This document shows, one piece after another, positions 37,048 to 46,161 of a DNA stretch of 51,995 nucleotides. Each line of letters starts with the position of its first letter. Within the stretch, counting starts at the first letter, position 1. The DNA is taken from positions 1 to 51,995 of the forward strand of contig CAJWAD010000013.1 of assembly GCA_913020245.1 (NCBI GenBank), read 5' to 3'. Both the position numbers and the translations under genes were made by a program. Below the pieces are notes generated by a model that saw nothing but the letters and a program-made list of their open reading frames with translations, had not been told where the DNA came from and ran no database searches. The DNA comes from an uncultured Oleiphilus sp. Its GTDB lineage: Bacteria > Pseudomonadota > Gammaproteobacteria > Pseudomonadales > Oleiphilaceae.

Positions 37048-37812
37048 TTGGATTTAGCAACCTTAATTGGGTTGGTTGGCGGGATAGCAATTATTATCAT
37101 GGCGATGATGCTGAGCGGTTCGCTGGGCATGTTTGCGGATGTGCCCTCCGTATTAATCGTGCTCGTTGGTTCTGTTCTCGTATGCATGATGAAGTTTTCG
37201 TTGACGAAGTTCTTAAATGCCACGAAGACAGTTGTTAAAGCCTTCACGTTTAAAATTGAATCGCCGGATGAACTCATTGCAACGGTTGTTGAGGTGTCTG
37301 ATGTGGCACGTAAAAATGGATTGCTTGCTCTCGATGGCATCGAGATAAATAGCCCTTTTCTCAAAGAGGGAATTGGCCTACTCATCGACGGCCATGATGA
37401 AGAAGTGGTGCGTTCACTTATGCAAAAAGATAAACACCTTACGGTTTCTCGACATAAAAGCGGTGCGGAAGTATGGGAAGCGCTCGGTGATGTCGCGCCT
37501 GCAATGGGGATGATCGGTACCTTAATTGGTTTGGTGGCGATGCTGTCCAATATGGATGATCCCAAGTCTATCGGTCCCGCTATGGCGGTTGCATTGTTAA
37601 CAACCCTTTATGGAGCGATGCTAGCAAATATGATCGCCTTGCCATTCGCGCACAAGCTAAAAGCGCGTATGGCGGAAGAGGAATTGATTCGTTCAATGGC
37701 GATTGATGCCGTATTAGCGATTCAGGCAGGCCAAAACCCGCGCGTAATCGAAGCAATGCTAAGCTCATACCTACCTGCTAAAAATCGTAATAACGAAGAC
37801 AGTGCCGAGTAG
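37048..37812 (+). CDS. pomA: flagellar stator protein PomA (MotA family, sodium type)
   Basis: PomA is the torque-generating stator subunit with four membrane helices; five copies surround two PomB. The 254-residue protein resembles Vibrio PomA along its length, including the N-terminus DLATLIGLVGG and the TM3-TM4 segment DVAPAMGMIGTLIGLVAMLSN, then DDPKSIGPAMAVALLTTLYG. The start is a TTG at 37048, supported by GGGGG 7 nt upstream and by the conserved N-terminus. It is followed by pomB after 7 nt. Location next to xseB-ispA-dxs is the known place for sodium-type stator genes in Vibrio and Shewanella. Confidence 0.93.
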   Translation: MDLATLIGLVGGIAIIIMAMMLSGSLGMFADVPSVLIVLVGSVLVCMMKFSLTKFLNATKTVVKAFTFKIESPDELIATVVEVSDVARKNGLLALDGIEINSPFLKEGIGLLIDGHDEEVVRSLMQKDKHLTVSRHKSGAEVWEALGDVAPAMGMIGTLIGLVAMLSNMDDPKSIGPAMAVALLTTLYGAMLANMIALPFAHKLKARMAEEELIRSMAIDAVLAIQAGQNPRVIEAMLSSYLPAKNRNNEDSAE

Positions 37813-37819
37813 ATAGTTA

Positions 37820-38806
37820 ATGTCTGACGAAGAGAATCAATGCGAAGAGTGTAAGCCGGGACTGCCAGCCTGGATGGCTACCTTCGCAGATTTGATGTCG
37901 CTTTTGATGTGCTTTTTTGTACTGTTATTATCGTTTTCTGAAATGGATGTGATCAAATTTAAACGACTTGCCGGTTCGTTACGAGAAGCCTTTGGTGTGC
38001 AGCGAGCCGTGGATGCAAATGAGCCCCCTAAAGGAACGAGTGTCGTTGCATTAGAATTCTCGCCAGGTAAGCCCGACCCAACGCCTATACTTACTGTTCA
38101 GCAGCAAACTGACTCGCAAAGTGAACAAAGCCTCGAGCAAACATGTCAAGCGAATGCTGAAGGTGTTGCCGGGCAAGGCCTTTCAAATGCTGACACCAGT
38201 GAAATTGATGTTCAATCTTTAATTGAAGTTAAAATGGCGCAGTTAAAAGAGGAAGCGGAGAGTCAGGCAATTGAAATTGCGGCGGAGCTGCAGCAAGAGA
38301 TTGCTGAGCAGATTATCGAGATAGAGACTCAGGGGCGAAAAATAATCATTCGAGTTGAAGAGCAAGGTTCCTTTGCGTCCGGATCGGCGGAATTAGAGGA
38401 CAGCTTCTTGCCTGTTATGGAGAAGCTAGCAGAGATGTTGCGCAATATTAATGGGCCTGTTGCTGTCGAGGGTCATACCGATGATGTCCCAATAAAGACA
38501 ACAAAATTCCGCTCAAATTGGGACTTATCTGTAAAAAGAGCACTCGTTGTCGCGAGCGGATTGTTTGAATTTGGGGAGCTAGATGAGAGCCGTTTCTCGA
38601 TCTCTGGCTTCGGTGAAAACCGGCCTTTGGTCGCCAACGATACGCCTGAGCAGCGTGCAAAAAATCGACGTGTAGAAATTGTTTTGCAAGATAAAACCAA
38701 TTCAGAAGTTGCCGAGAGTATTCAAGCGCAAAGCGATGCAGTCGAGTTGGGGGGTGGCGAAGCCTTGAGGCGGATATTAGATCTTGATCCGGATGAGCTT
38801 TTTTAA
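37820..38806 (+). CDS. pomB: flagellar stator protein PomB (MotB family, sodium type)
   Basis: PomB provides the ion-conducting helix and the peptidoglycan anchor of the stator. The 328-residue protein has a single transmembrane helix at about 17-40 (WMATFADLMSLLMCFFVLLL) with the ion-binding aspartate Asp24, the same number as in Vibrio PomB. Next come the plug and linker region to about 155, an acidic Gln/Glu-rich coiled segment, and an OmpA/MotB domain from about 175 (VEGHTDDVPI, NWDLSVKRA, NRRVEIV). Residues around Asp24 are of the sodium-channel type, but ion choice is an inference. It is followed by a PilZ gene 38 nt downstream. Confidence 0.93.
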   Translation: MSDEENQCEECKPGLPAWMATFADLMSLLMCFFVLLLSFSEMDVIKFKRLAGSLREAFGVQRAVDANEPPKGTSVVALEFSPGKPDPTPILTVQQQTDSQSEQSLEQTCQANAEGVAGQGLSNADTSEIDVQSLIEVKMAQLKEEAESQAIEIAAELQQEIAEQIIEIETQGRKIIIRVEEQGSFASGSAELEDSFLPVMEKLAEMLRNINGPVAVEGHTDDVPIKTTKFRSNWDLSVKRALVVASGLFEFGELDESRFSISGFGENRPLVANDTPEQRAKNRRVEIVLQDKTNSEVAESIQAQSDAVELGGGEALRRILDLDPDELF

Positions 38807-38844
38807 AAAAAACACGTAAATTTTTCTAGTATGGATACAATATA

Positions 38845-39438
38845 ATGGAAGAGCGACGCCGCTATTTTAGGGTAGATGATGAGATCGGTTTGCGCTATCG
38901 AGTGATTGATATTGCAGAAAAAGAAGAGGCTTTCTCTCATCTTAAAGATTCGAATGTGGTCGTATTTCAGCGTCTTGATGAGGCGCTCGCAAATCAGCTT
39001 GAAATTGTCGAAAATGACCTGCCGAGCGCTGCGGTAGCCATTCGGCTTCTTCAGGAAAAAGTAGATATCATAGCCGCAGAGCTCTCACCAAATGATAAGC
39101 TGATTATCGATCAGCTTGAAATCATACGCGTGAACATTAGTGCTTGCGGTCTTGCGTTCGATACAGATGAGGTGATCGCGCCAGATAGTTATTTGGCGCT
39201 CGATATGAATTTGCTCCTAAGTGGCAAGCGTTTGATGGTGTTAGCCAGAGTGATTGCTTGCGATGATCTAAGTAAGCGCTCGTCGAAAATCTCAACGGAT
39301 GAGAGAACTAATATGTCTCGGTCGCTTCGGATACGTGTGAATTTCGAGAGTGTACCGCCTAAAGATCAGGAAATGCTTGTGCAACATGTGATCCAACGAC
39401 AGGCTCAACAGTTGCAAGAGCGTCGCCGCACGGATTAG
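38845..39438 (+). CDS. PilZ domain protein with helical insertion, linked to the stator genes
   Basis: This 197-residue protein carries both halves of the c-di-GMP-binding PilZ signature: RxxxR as R5-R9 (RRRYFR) at the N-terminus and NxSxxG as N97-S99-G102 (NISACG). In ordinary PilZ domains these motifs are some 30 residues apart. Here about 70-75 residues of mostly helical, heptad-like sequence (about 24-90) separate the first strand (IGLRYRVID) from the second, as in insertion-bearing tetrameric PilZ proteins. It has no YcgR-N domain and no membrane segment. Position 38 nt after pomB suggests joint expression and a role in c-di-GMP control of the motor. No clear ribosome-binding site is visible. 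Confidence 0.8.
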   Translation: MEERRRYFRVDDEIGLRYRVIDIAEKEEAFSHLKDSNVVVFQRLDEALANQLEIVENDLPSAAVAIRLLQEKVDIIAAELSPNDKLIIDQLEIIRVNISACGLAFDTDEVIAPDSYLALDMNLLLSGKRLMVLARVIACDDLSKRSSKISTDERTNMSRSLRIRVNFESVPPKDQEMLVQHVIQRQAQQLQERRRTD

Positions 39439-39462
39439 GCGTGCTTACAACTTTGTTCATAA

Positions 39463-40233
39463 CTATATACTCAATTTAAAATTAAAAACACGATCGGTTT
39501 CGCCTTGCGGTTCAATGTGCTCTCTTTCATGTAAGTAAATTTCGCTACCGTTCATGTCAACCAATGTGCTTGTTCGTGTGCCGTATCCTTCACTTTTAAT
39601 AAAAATAGGCGACAAAAGTCGCTCGAGTGCGATCCCCACCCCCGTTTCAGGTAGTTGTTTATCTTGATAGCCCCGTTTGTCTTTTAGGCTCTCAAATAAG
39701 GCTTCAGTTTCTGCCGTAAATGGCCTATCTGAGAGAAGAATAGATTGCAGCTTTTGTTTGGCTGTTAAAAGTTTCGGCCAAGGCGTATCAAGCCCGGCAT
39801 TACTCAGACCATAAATGCCAGACTCTAAAAGATGCCACCGTGCGTTGGGACGGTTAGAAAAATAACAGAGCGTTTGTCCATCGAAAAACAGGGCATTAAA
39901 CCCTGCGTAATGTTGCGCCTCTGTAATTAAATGACCGGCAAATGCCTCACTGGTTTGGCCCGCGTTTAAAAACGTAACTGGCAAGAGACCGCGAGATAGC
40001 AAGCCATTAGGGGCCGATTTTTCACGATAATTGGTGACCGCCGCAAAGCGGCCTGCAGTGGACAACGCAAGCCACGTACCGCCTTCTTTTTGGTCTCTAC
40101 CGCCCAAAATAGATGTATTATCTTGCCAGTAATCCGCGCGAAGGCTGGGGCGTGAATAGAATTCATCACGATTCGCGATAAGCCTAAGGTGCGGACGCAG
40201 ACCAGATTGCCAATCAAAAATTATTAGGCACAT
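39463..40233 (-). CDS. NRDE family protein (TANGO2-like)
   Basis: This 256-residue cytosolic protein belongs to the NRDE/TANGO2 family, named for the motif seen here as ANRDEFYSRP near residue 22. Cys2 directly after the initiator Met (MCLIIF) is conserved in the family and could become an N-terminal residue after Met removal. Further family segments are GGRDQKEGGTWLALS, AAVTNYR and the C-terminal TRTSTLVDMNG. In eukaryotes the homologue has been linked to heme and lipid handling; the bacterial role is unknown. It converges with the PilZ gene and is divergent from the permease gene. Confidence 0.85.
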   Translation of the reverse strand: MCLIIFDWQSGLRPHLRLIANRDEFYSRPSLRADYWQDNTSILGGRDQKEGGTWLALSTAGRFAAVTNYREKSAPNGLLSRGLLPVTFLNAGQTSEAFAGHLITEAQHYAGFNALFFDGQTLCYFSNRPNARWHLLESGIYGLSNAGLDTPWPKLLTAKQKLQSILLSDRPFTAETEALFESLKDKRGYQDKQLPETGVGIALERLLSPIFIKSEGYGTRTSTLVDMNGSEIYLHEREHIEPQGETDRVFNFKLSI

Positions 40234-40348
40234 GGTATATCTGTAAAATTAGATCCGTATCTCTTTTCATTCTTGTTATTATATTACGAATATTTTGGAG
40301 GGTATGTCGAGAAGCGCCCGGGTCTTTTAAAAATAAAAGAACACTCTT

Positions 40349-41161
40349 ATGAGTTTTGCCTTCATCACTTTTACGTATTTTTTTACGGGCGCCGTTGCAG
40401 GAGTGCTCGCGGGTTTGTTGGGTGTGGGAGGCGGCATTATTATTGTTCCTGCGTTAGTGATGGTATTCACGAGTCAGGGATTTTCGCTTGAGGTGATGAT
40501 GCATATGGCTATTGCTACATCGCTAGCGACCATCGTCTTTACTTCGTTGAGTTCTATCCAAAGTCATCATGCCCGTGGTGGTGTTGATTGGTCTTTATTT
40601 CGCATGATGAGCGTGGGAGTCTGTATTGGCGCTATTCTGGGTGTGTTGTCAGTAATGCAGTTGAGCGGGGAGCATCTACGCTTAATTATCGGTGTGTTTG
40701 CAACCTTTATTGCAGTGAAAATGTTATTTTCAAAAGACAAAGAAAAAAAGACGCGACGCCAAGCAACACCAAAATTACTTTGGTCAGCCGGCCTGGGTAT
40801 TGGTTGGTTTTCAAGCTTATTAGGTATTGGTGGTGGTACCTTGTCGGTTCCTTTCTTATCGGCCTTAAACTTATCTATGCAACGTGCAATTGGGACTGCG
40901 GCAGCGTGTGGTTTTCCTATTGCATTGACTGGGGCAATAGCGAATATGCTTGTCACGCAATTTGACGCGACGGTCGCAGAAAGTTTGCCCGCTTTCAGCG
41001 TCGGTTATGTATACTTGCCTGCGGTTTTCGGCTTATCGTTGACCTCTGTTATATTCGCAAAACTTGGCGCTCGAATAGCGCACAGATTACCTGCAGTTGC
41101 ATTAAAAAAAGCATTTGGCTTAAGTTTGTTGCTGGTGGGCATTAAATTTTTATTTTTTTGA
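40349..41161 (+). CDS. TauE/SafE family sulfite/anion exporter-like permease
   Basis: This 270-residue polytopic inner-membrane protein has about eight membrane segments in two repeats. Each begins with the family glycine-rich motif: GLLGVGGGIIIVPAL near residue 20 and SLLGIGGGTLSVPFL near residue 155. TauE/SafE proteins move sulfur-containing or organic anions, and the substrate here cannot be deduced. The same type of gene lies just upstream of lgt in Pseudomonas. The 115-bp gap upstream, shared with the NRDE gene, must hold divergent promoters. Confidence 0.88.
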   Translation: MSFAFITFTYFFTGAVAGVLAGLLGVGGGIIIVPALVMVFTSQGFSLEVMMHMAIATSLATIVFTSLSSIQSHHARGGVDWSLFRMMSVGVCIGAILGVLSVMQLSGEHLRLIIGVFATFIAVKMLFSKDKEKKTRRQATPKLLWSAGLGIGWFSSLLGIGGGTLSVPFLSALNLSMQRAIGTAAACGFPIALTGAIANMLVTQFDATVAESLPAFSVGYVYLPAVFGLSLTSVIFAKLGARIAHRLPAVALKKAFGLSLLLVGIKFLFF

Positions 41162-41207
41162 TTCTCAGTGTTTGTGCACTGTTGCCTGTTTTCAAAAGGA
41201 GTACTAG

Positions 41208-42026
41208 GTGGCCTTAAACTATCCTCAGATAGATCCCGTGGCAATTGATTTAGGGTTTTTCCAGGTTCACTGGTACGGGCTAATGTACTTATTAGGTTTT
41301 GTGGCTGCATACCTATTAGGAAAAAAAAGGGCGGGACGCGATGACGCACCACTTAAACCTGCTCAAGTCGGAGATATGATTTATTACTGCGCGATTGGCG
41401 TGGTGCTTGGTGGCCGCTTTGGGTATGTCTTTTTTTATAACCTACCCAAATTTTTGGACGATCCTATCTGGTTGTTCCGAGTATGGGAAGGTGGCATGTC
41501 GTTTCATGGCGGGTTGCTTGGCGTTATGTTTGCGATGTTCTTATATGCACGCCATTTGGGTTGCCGTTACTTTCAATTGATGGATTTCGTTGCGCCTCTG
41601 GTTCCGATTGGCTTGGGATTAGGTCGCATTGGTAATTTTATTGGCGGAGAGTTGTATGGTCGAGCAACCGATGTGTCTTGGGGTATGGTGTTCCCAACTG
41701 ACCCTGAAGGGTTGATCCGACACCCATCGCAATTGTACCAAGTGGGTTTGGAAGGCGTAATTTTCTTCGCGATTCTTTGGTGGTACTCGTCGAAGCCAAG
41801 GCCTATGTATGCAGTCTCCGGTATGTTTTTAGCTTGTTATGGTGTCTTTAGATTTATTGTAGAATTCGTGCGTGAGCCAGACGCCCATATTGGCTTTATT
41901 GCTTGGGATTGGTTAACGATGGGGCAGGTACTGTCCATGCCTATGATTTTGGGCGGCTATTTAATGATTACCTTTGCCTATCGTCGCAAGGGTAATTCTG
42001 TAGAAAGTAAAAAGGTCTCTAGATGA
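41208..42026 (+). CDS. lgt: prolipoprotein diacylglyceryl transferase Lgt
   Basis: Lgt attaches diacylglycerol from phosphatidylglycerol to the lipobox cysteine of prolipoproteins, the first step of lipoprotein maturation. LpoA in this window is an expected client. The 272-residue polytopic enzyme shows [11 protein letters not shown], the strongly conserved [16 protein letters not shown] signature, [12 protein letters not shown] and the late [10 protein letters not shown]. The start codon is GTG, with AAGGAG 6 nt upstream. It overlaps thyA by 4 nt (ATGA), the widely conserved lgt-thyA coupling. Confidence 0.96.
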   Translation: MALNYPQIDPVAIDLGFFQVHWYGLMYLLGFVAAYLLGKKRAGRDDAPLKPAQVGDMIYYCAIGVVLGGRFGYVFFYNLPKFLDDPIWLFRVWEGGMSFHGGLLGVMFAMFLYARHLGCRYFQLMDFVAPLVPIGLGLGRIGNFIGGELYGRATDVSWGMVFPTDPEGLIRHPSQLYQVGLEGVIFFAILWWYSSKPRPMYAVSGMFLACYGVFRFIVEFVREPDAHIGFIAWDWLTMGQVLSMPMILGGYLMITFAYRRKGNSVESKKVSR

Positions 42027-42862
42027 AAGCATATTTGGATTTGATGCAAGATGTCGTGGATAACGGCATCGACAAAGGTGATCGAACAGGGGTAGGCACA
42101 CGTTCAGTGTTTGGTCGCCAAATAAGATTTGATTTAAGCGAAGGCTTTCCTTTAGTTACGACAAAAAAAGTGCATTTAAAGAGTATTATTTATGAGTTGC
42201 TCTGGTTTCTGAATGGCAGCACTGATAACAACTGGTTGCGTGAGCGCGGCGTCAGTATTTGGAATGAGTGGGCGACACAAGAGGGCGATTTGGGGCCAAT
42301 TTACGGTAAACAATGGCGTAGTTGGGTAGGGCAAGACGGCCAGGTTGTTGATCAGATTGAAGCATTAATTGAACAAATAAAAACGAAGCCTGACTCTCGG
42401 CGTTTAATAGTGTCAGCATGGAATCCAACCGAATTGCCAGATGAATCAATTAGTCCTCAAGCTAACGCAGAAGCAGGGCGTATGGCGTTAGCCCCTTGTC
42501 ACTGCTTATTCCAATTCTATGTGCAGGACGGCAAGTTGTCTTGCCAGCTATACCAGCGCAGTGCTGATTTATTTTTAGGTGTACCTTTTAATATCGCCTC
42601 ATATACAATTCTCACACATATGATTGCGCAGCAATGCGACTTGGGTGTGGGTGAATTTGTACACACATTCGGCGATTGTCATTTGTATACGAACCATTTA
42701 ACAGACGACATTGTCTTTGAACAACTGAGGCGCCAACCAAAGGCACCTCCAACTCTACATATTAAACGCAAACCCGACTCGATTTTTGATTATCAATATG
42801 AAGATTTTGAAGTGTTTGGATACGAGTATGAATCGGCCATTCGTGCGCCGATTGCCATCTAG
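42023..42862 (+). CDS. thyA: thymidylate synthase ThyA
   Basis: ThyA methylates dUMP to dTMP with methylene-tetrahydrofolate, producing dihydrofolate for FolA, whose gene follows. The 279-residue enzyme has the folate/dUMP motifs [27 protein letters not shown] and IYGKQWRSW. The nucleophile is Cys159 in [11 protein letters not shown], followed by [17 protein letters not shown]. It is about 15 residues longer than the E. coli enzyme. The extra residues form one insertion (about 140-152, [13 protein letters not shown]) just before the catalytic cysteine segment. It overlaps lgt by 4 nt and precedes folA by 8 nt. Confidence 0.96.
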   Translation: MKAYLDLMQDVVDNGIDKGDRTGVGTRSVFGRQIRFDLSEGFPLVTTKKVHLKSIIYELLWFLNGSTDNNWLRERGVSIWNEWATQEGDLGPIYGKQWRSWVGQDGQVVDQIEALIEQIKTKPDSRRLIVSAWNPTELPDESISPQANAEAGRMALAPCHCLFQFYVQDGKLSCQLYQRSADLFLGVPFNIASYTILTHMIAQQCDLGVGEFVHTFGDCHLYTNHLTDDIVFEQLRRQPKAPPTLHIKRKPDSIFDYQYEDFEVFGYEYESAIRAPIAI

Positions 42863-42870
42863 GGGGGTGT

Positions 42871-43377
42871 ATGCGTAAGTCGATGATTGTTGCGATGGCG
42901 CAAAATCGAGTGATCGGTCGAAATAATAAATTACCTTGGTATTTGCCGAACGATCTAAAGTATTTTAAACAGGTCACGATGGGGAAGCCGATCGTGATGG
43001 GTCGCAAGACTTTCGAATCAATTGGTAAACCGCTGCCAGGCAGAGCTAATATTGTTATCACGCGCAATGCTGCTTGGTCTGCGGACGGTGTGCGCACAGT
43101 GCATTCAGTGCGCGAGGCGTTTGAATTGTCTGAATCGATCGCTGAAATCGATGGCCAGGACGAGCTGATGATTATCGGCGGTGATCAAATTTATAAAAGT
43201 GCGTTAGCGCTAGTCGATCGCATTTATCTGACCGAAGTGCATGCCGATGTTCAGGGTGATGCCTTTTTTCCTGAGTTTAGTAAAGAAGACTGGCGCGTTG
43301 TGGGGTGTGAGGATTTTACCGCGCAAGCGCCTAATCCTTATGACTATAGCTTTGTTGTGTTAGACCGCGCAAATTAG
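42871..43377 (+). CDS. folA: dihydrofolate reductase FolA
   Basis: FolA reduces dihydrofolate to tetrahydrofolate, regenerating the cofactor consumed by ThyA. The 168-residue protein shows MIVAMAQNRVIGRNNKLPW with the substrate-binding region, LKYFKQVTMGKPIVMGRKTFESIG, LPGRANIVITRN and IIGGDQIYKSAL. A G-rich ribosome-binding site (GGGGGG) precedes the ATG. It is the last gene of lgt-thyA-folA and is followed by a terminator hairpin. Confidence 0.95.
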   Translation: MRKSMIVAMAQNRVIGRNNKLPWYLPNDLKYFKQVTMGKPIVMGRKTFESIGKPLPGRANIVITRNAAWSADGVRTVHSVREAFELSESIAEIDGQDELMIIGGDQIYKSALALVDRIYLTEVHADVQGDAFFPEFSKEDWRVVGCEDFTAQAPNPYDYSFVVLDRAN

Positions 43378-43412
43378 TTTCGGTATTGATTACTTCAACT
43401 TATCGGAGATAC

Positions 43413-43441
43413 AAAAAGGCAGCCTAATGGCTGCTTTTTTT
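43413..43441. terminator. bidirectional intrinsic terminator between folA and ilvD
   Basis: GCAGCC (43419-43424), a TAAT loop and GGCTGC (43429-43434) form a 6-bp GC-rich stem flanked by an A run on the left and a T run on the right. It can end both the rightward folA transcript and the leftward ilvD transcript. The A/T flanks lengthen the stem. Confidence 0.9.
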
Positions 43442-43465
43442 ATATTCTGCGGAGCAAAGGCAAGG

Positions 43466-45310
43466 TTACTCAAGCATGCTCAAGTTACGTACGCCTCCCT
43501 TATCGGCACTCGTCGCTAACATAGCATAGGCTTTAAGAGCACTCGATACCTTGCGAGGACGGGCGTCCGCAGGTTTCCATCCATTGATACCTTTTGCATC
43601 CATCGCTACGCGCCGAGCCGCTAATGTTTCTGCATCGAGTAAGACATCGATGCTGCGTTTTGGGATGTCGATTCGAATTTTATCGCCAGGTTCAATCAAA
43701 GCAATTGCACCGCCAGCCGCCGCCTCAGGAGAGGCATGGCCAATTGATAAACCAGAGGTGCCACCGGAAAAGCGACCATCCGTTAGCAATGCGCAGGCTT
43801 TTCCTAGGCCCTTCGATTTTAGGTAGCTTGTTGGGTAAAGCATTTCTTGCATCCCAGGGCCGCCTTTTGGTCCTTCATATCTTATGATGACTACATCACC
43901 CTCTTTAACATAATCATTCAAGATACCCTTTACTGCAGCTTCTTGGCTCTCGAAGATAACCGCATTGCCTTCGAATACATGTATTGATTCATCCACCCCA
44001 GCGGTTTTGACGACGCAGCCTGTCTCAGCGATGTTGCCATAAAGAACGGCTAAGCCACCCTCTAGAGAAAACGCATTTTCGATTGAGCGAATACAGCCTT
44101 CTTTGCGGTCATTATCGAGTGATGGCCACCGTGTTGATTGGCTGAAGGCTGTTTGAGTTGGGATTCCAGCGGGGCCAGCTTTGAAAAATTCTGTGAGATC
44201 GCTCGAGTTATTTTGCATGATGTCCCACTCTTTTAAAGCCTCTTTCATTGATGACGAGTGCACCGTTGGGATGTCTGTATGCAAAATGCCGGCGCGATCA
44301 AGTTCACCCAATATACCCATGATACCACCCGCGCGATGCACATCTTCGATGTGGTATTGTTGCGAGTTGGGCGCTACCTTACATAGCTGCGGTACACGGC
44401 GACTGAGTGCGTCGATGTCTTTTAAATCAAACTCAAGCTCGGCTTCTTGGGCCGCCGCTAGTAAATGCAGAATCGTATTGGTTGACCCACCCATTGCAAC
44501 GTCTAGCATGACGGCGTTTTCAAATGCTTTGTGGTTGGCAATTGAACGGGGTAGTACGGACGTATCATCTTGTTCGTAATAGCGGCGAGCCACATCAACA
44601 ATCAGATCAGCTGCGCGCAGAAACAATTGTTCTCTATCCGCATGTGTGGCTAAGGTGGTGCCGTTACCCGGTAACGACAAGCCGATCGCCTCCGTGAGAC
44701 AGTTCATCGAGTTAGCGGTGAACATACCTGAGCAAGAACCGCAGGTGGGGCACGCGCTTCGCTCATATTCAGCAACCGTCTCGTCATCCGCATTTTCGTC
44801 AGCTGCGATGACCATTGCATCAACCAAATCGAGTTTGGTATCACTTAACTTCGTTTTACCTGCTTCCATTGGGCCGCCAGAAACAAATACGACGGGAATG
44901 TTTAGGCGCAAGGCTGCCATCAGCATGCCAGGTGTGATTTTGTCGCAATTCGAAATGCAAACCAATGCGTCGGCGCAGTGGGCATTTACCATGTATTCAA
45001 CAGAGTCGGCAATCAGCTCCCGCGAGGGTAGACTGTATAGCATGCCATCATGGCCCATTGCGATACCGTCATCCACAGCAATGGTATTGAATTCTTTTGC
45101 TACGCCGCCGGCCTTCTCAATTTGACGGGCGACGAGCTGCCCCATATCTTTCAAGTGAACATGCCCGGGTACGAACTGTGTAAATGAGTTTGAAATGGCA
45201 ATGATTGGTTTTTCGAAATCTTCTGTTTTCATGCCTGTGGCGCGCCACAAGGCACGTGCGCCTGCCATGTTGCGGCCGTGAGTGGAGGTCTTAGAACGGT
45301 AGGTTGGCAT
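43466..45310 (-). CDS. ilvD: dihydroxy-acid dehydratase IlvD
   Basis: IlvD is an iron-sulfur dehydratase in valine, isoleucine and leucine synthesis. The 614-residue protein matches E. coli IlvD closely from the N-terminus ([18 protein letters not shown]). Metal and cluster residues lie in [25 protein letters not shown] (Cys122) and [19 protein letters not shown]. The late [16 protein letters not shown] motif is present. It is probably the oxygen-sensitive [4Fe-4S] class by overall similarity to E. coli. It is transcribed leftward from a 243-bp gap (45311-45553 before the Lon-domain frame) in which I see no gene. Confidence 0.97.
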   Translation of the reverse strand: MPTYRSKTSTHGRNMAGARALWRATGMKTEDFEKPIIAISNSFTQFVPGHVHLKDMGQLVARQIEKAGGVAKEFNTIAVDDGIAMGHDGMLYSLPSRELIADSVEYMVNAHCADALVCISNCDKITPGMLMAALRLNIPVVFVSGGPMEAGKTKLSDTKLDLVDAMVIAADENADDETVAEYERSACPTCGSCSGMFTANSMNCLTEAIGLSLPGNGTTLATHADREQLFLRAADLIVDVARRYYEQDDTSVLPRSIANHKAFENAVMLDVAMGGSTNTILHLLAAAQEAELEFDLKDIDALSRRVPQLCKVAPNSQQYHIEDVHRAGGIMGILGELDRAGILHTDIPTVHSSSMKEALKEWDIMQNNSSDLTEFFKAGPAGIPTQTAFSQSTRWPSLDNDRKEGCIRSIENAFSLEGGLAVLYGNIAETGCVVKTAGVDESIHVFEGNAVIFESQEAAVKGILNDYVKEGDVVIIRYEGPKGGPGMQEMLYPTSYLKSKGLGKACALLTDGRFSGGTSGLSIGHASPEAAAGGAIALIEPGDKIRIDIPKRSIDVLLDAETLAARRVAMDAKGINGWKPADARPRKVSSALKAYAMLATSADKGGVRNLSMLE

Positions 45311-45565
45311 CGGGTCTCTTGCTCTCTAAATGCGTATTTCTGTGTTTAAGGTCGCGCTGCACTTTGTATCGACTCTTATAACAGATTTGAAGCGCGTTAA
45401 TTAGATCCCTAGAATAGCAGAAAAATCGCGGTGCTCGAAGTGGGGACCGCCGATTGTTGATTAAGGTTTTATGCAATTTTATATAACCTGTTAATTATTT
45501 CACCGCTTTGGCTATACGGGCCCCAGCGATTATTATTTAAGTATGGTAACTTTTTGGATAACGCT

Positions 45566-46144
45566 ATGCCTGTTGCTCTTTTCCCTCTCAATGCCCTGGT
45601 TTGTCCAGGAGGCCGTCTTCCCTTGAGGATTTTCGAGCCTCGTTACCTTGATATGGTGAAACGTTGCTTGAAAGAAGATTCTGGTTTTGTGGTGCTGCTT
45701 CTTCGCAATGGTCATGAGGCTGATGGAGGCAATAGCCCATTTTATGAAGTAGGTACCTTTACAAAAATTGTAGACTTTGATCAGGATAAGGATGGTGCGC
45801 TGACTATTGTTGCTGAAGGGAAGTGCCGTGTGAACGTGAGTCAGATCGCTCGAGCTGATGACGGTTTGTGGATGGGCGAGATCGATCAGTTGACCCATGG
45901 TGACGCCTTGCCTATGCCAGATAAGTACGAAGAATTGGTAATGGTGTTGCGAGCACTTGTGCGTCATCCAGCTATAAAAACGCTGAATTTGAACATTGAT
46001 TACCGAGATGGTCAGCAAGTGAGCTGGCGGCTTACAGAGCTATTGCCATTTGGTAACGCACGTAAACAAGAGTTGTTTGAAATGGCCGATCCGTTGCATC
46101 GTTTAGCCGGCATCGCTGAGCAATTGGATGAAATCTCGGAATGA
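45566..46144 (+). CDS. Lon N-terminal (substrate-binding) domain protein
   Basis: This 192-residue protein consists of a stand-alone LON N-domain (PUA-like fold followed by a helical bundle) without the AAA+ and protease domains. Diagnostic segments are ALFPLNALVCPGGRLPLRIFEPRYLDMVKRCL at the N-terminus and VDFDQDKDGALTIVAEGKCRVNV in the barrel. Such proteins are widespread in gammaproteobacteria and their clients are unknown. I start at ATG 45566 because the conserved VALFPL strand follows at once; a TTG at 45554 is also in frame. It converges with the DedA/PAP2 gene, 17 nt apart. Confidence 0.85.
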   Translation: MPVALFPLNALVCPGGRLPLRIFEPRYLDMVKRCLKEDSGFVVLLLRNGHEADGGNSPFYEVGTFTKIVDFDQDKDGALTIVAEGKCRVNVSQIARADDGLWMGEIDQLTHGDALPMPDKYEELVMVLRALVRHPAIKTLNLNIDYRDGQQVSWRLTELLPFGNARKQELFEMADPLHRLAGIAEQLDEISE

Positions 46145-46161
46145 TTTATATTTTGCTTAAT

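Noticed and set aside
36930-37565. 211-codon leftward open frame opposite pomA
   Set aside because: Antisense to a strongly conserved gene; Ser/Thr/Ile-rich without recognisable domain.
45291-45476. 61-codon leftward open frame upstream of ilvD, considered as a leader peptide
   Set aside because: It overlaps the ilvD start, has no run of Ile/Val/Leu codons and no following attenuator hairpin.
45533-46018. 161-codon leftward open frame opposite the Lon-N-domain gene
   Set aside because: Shadow of a conserved gene; no ribosome-binding site.
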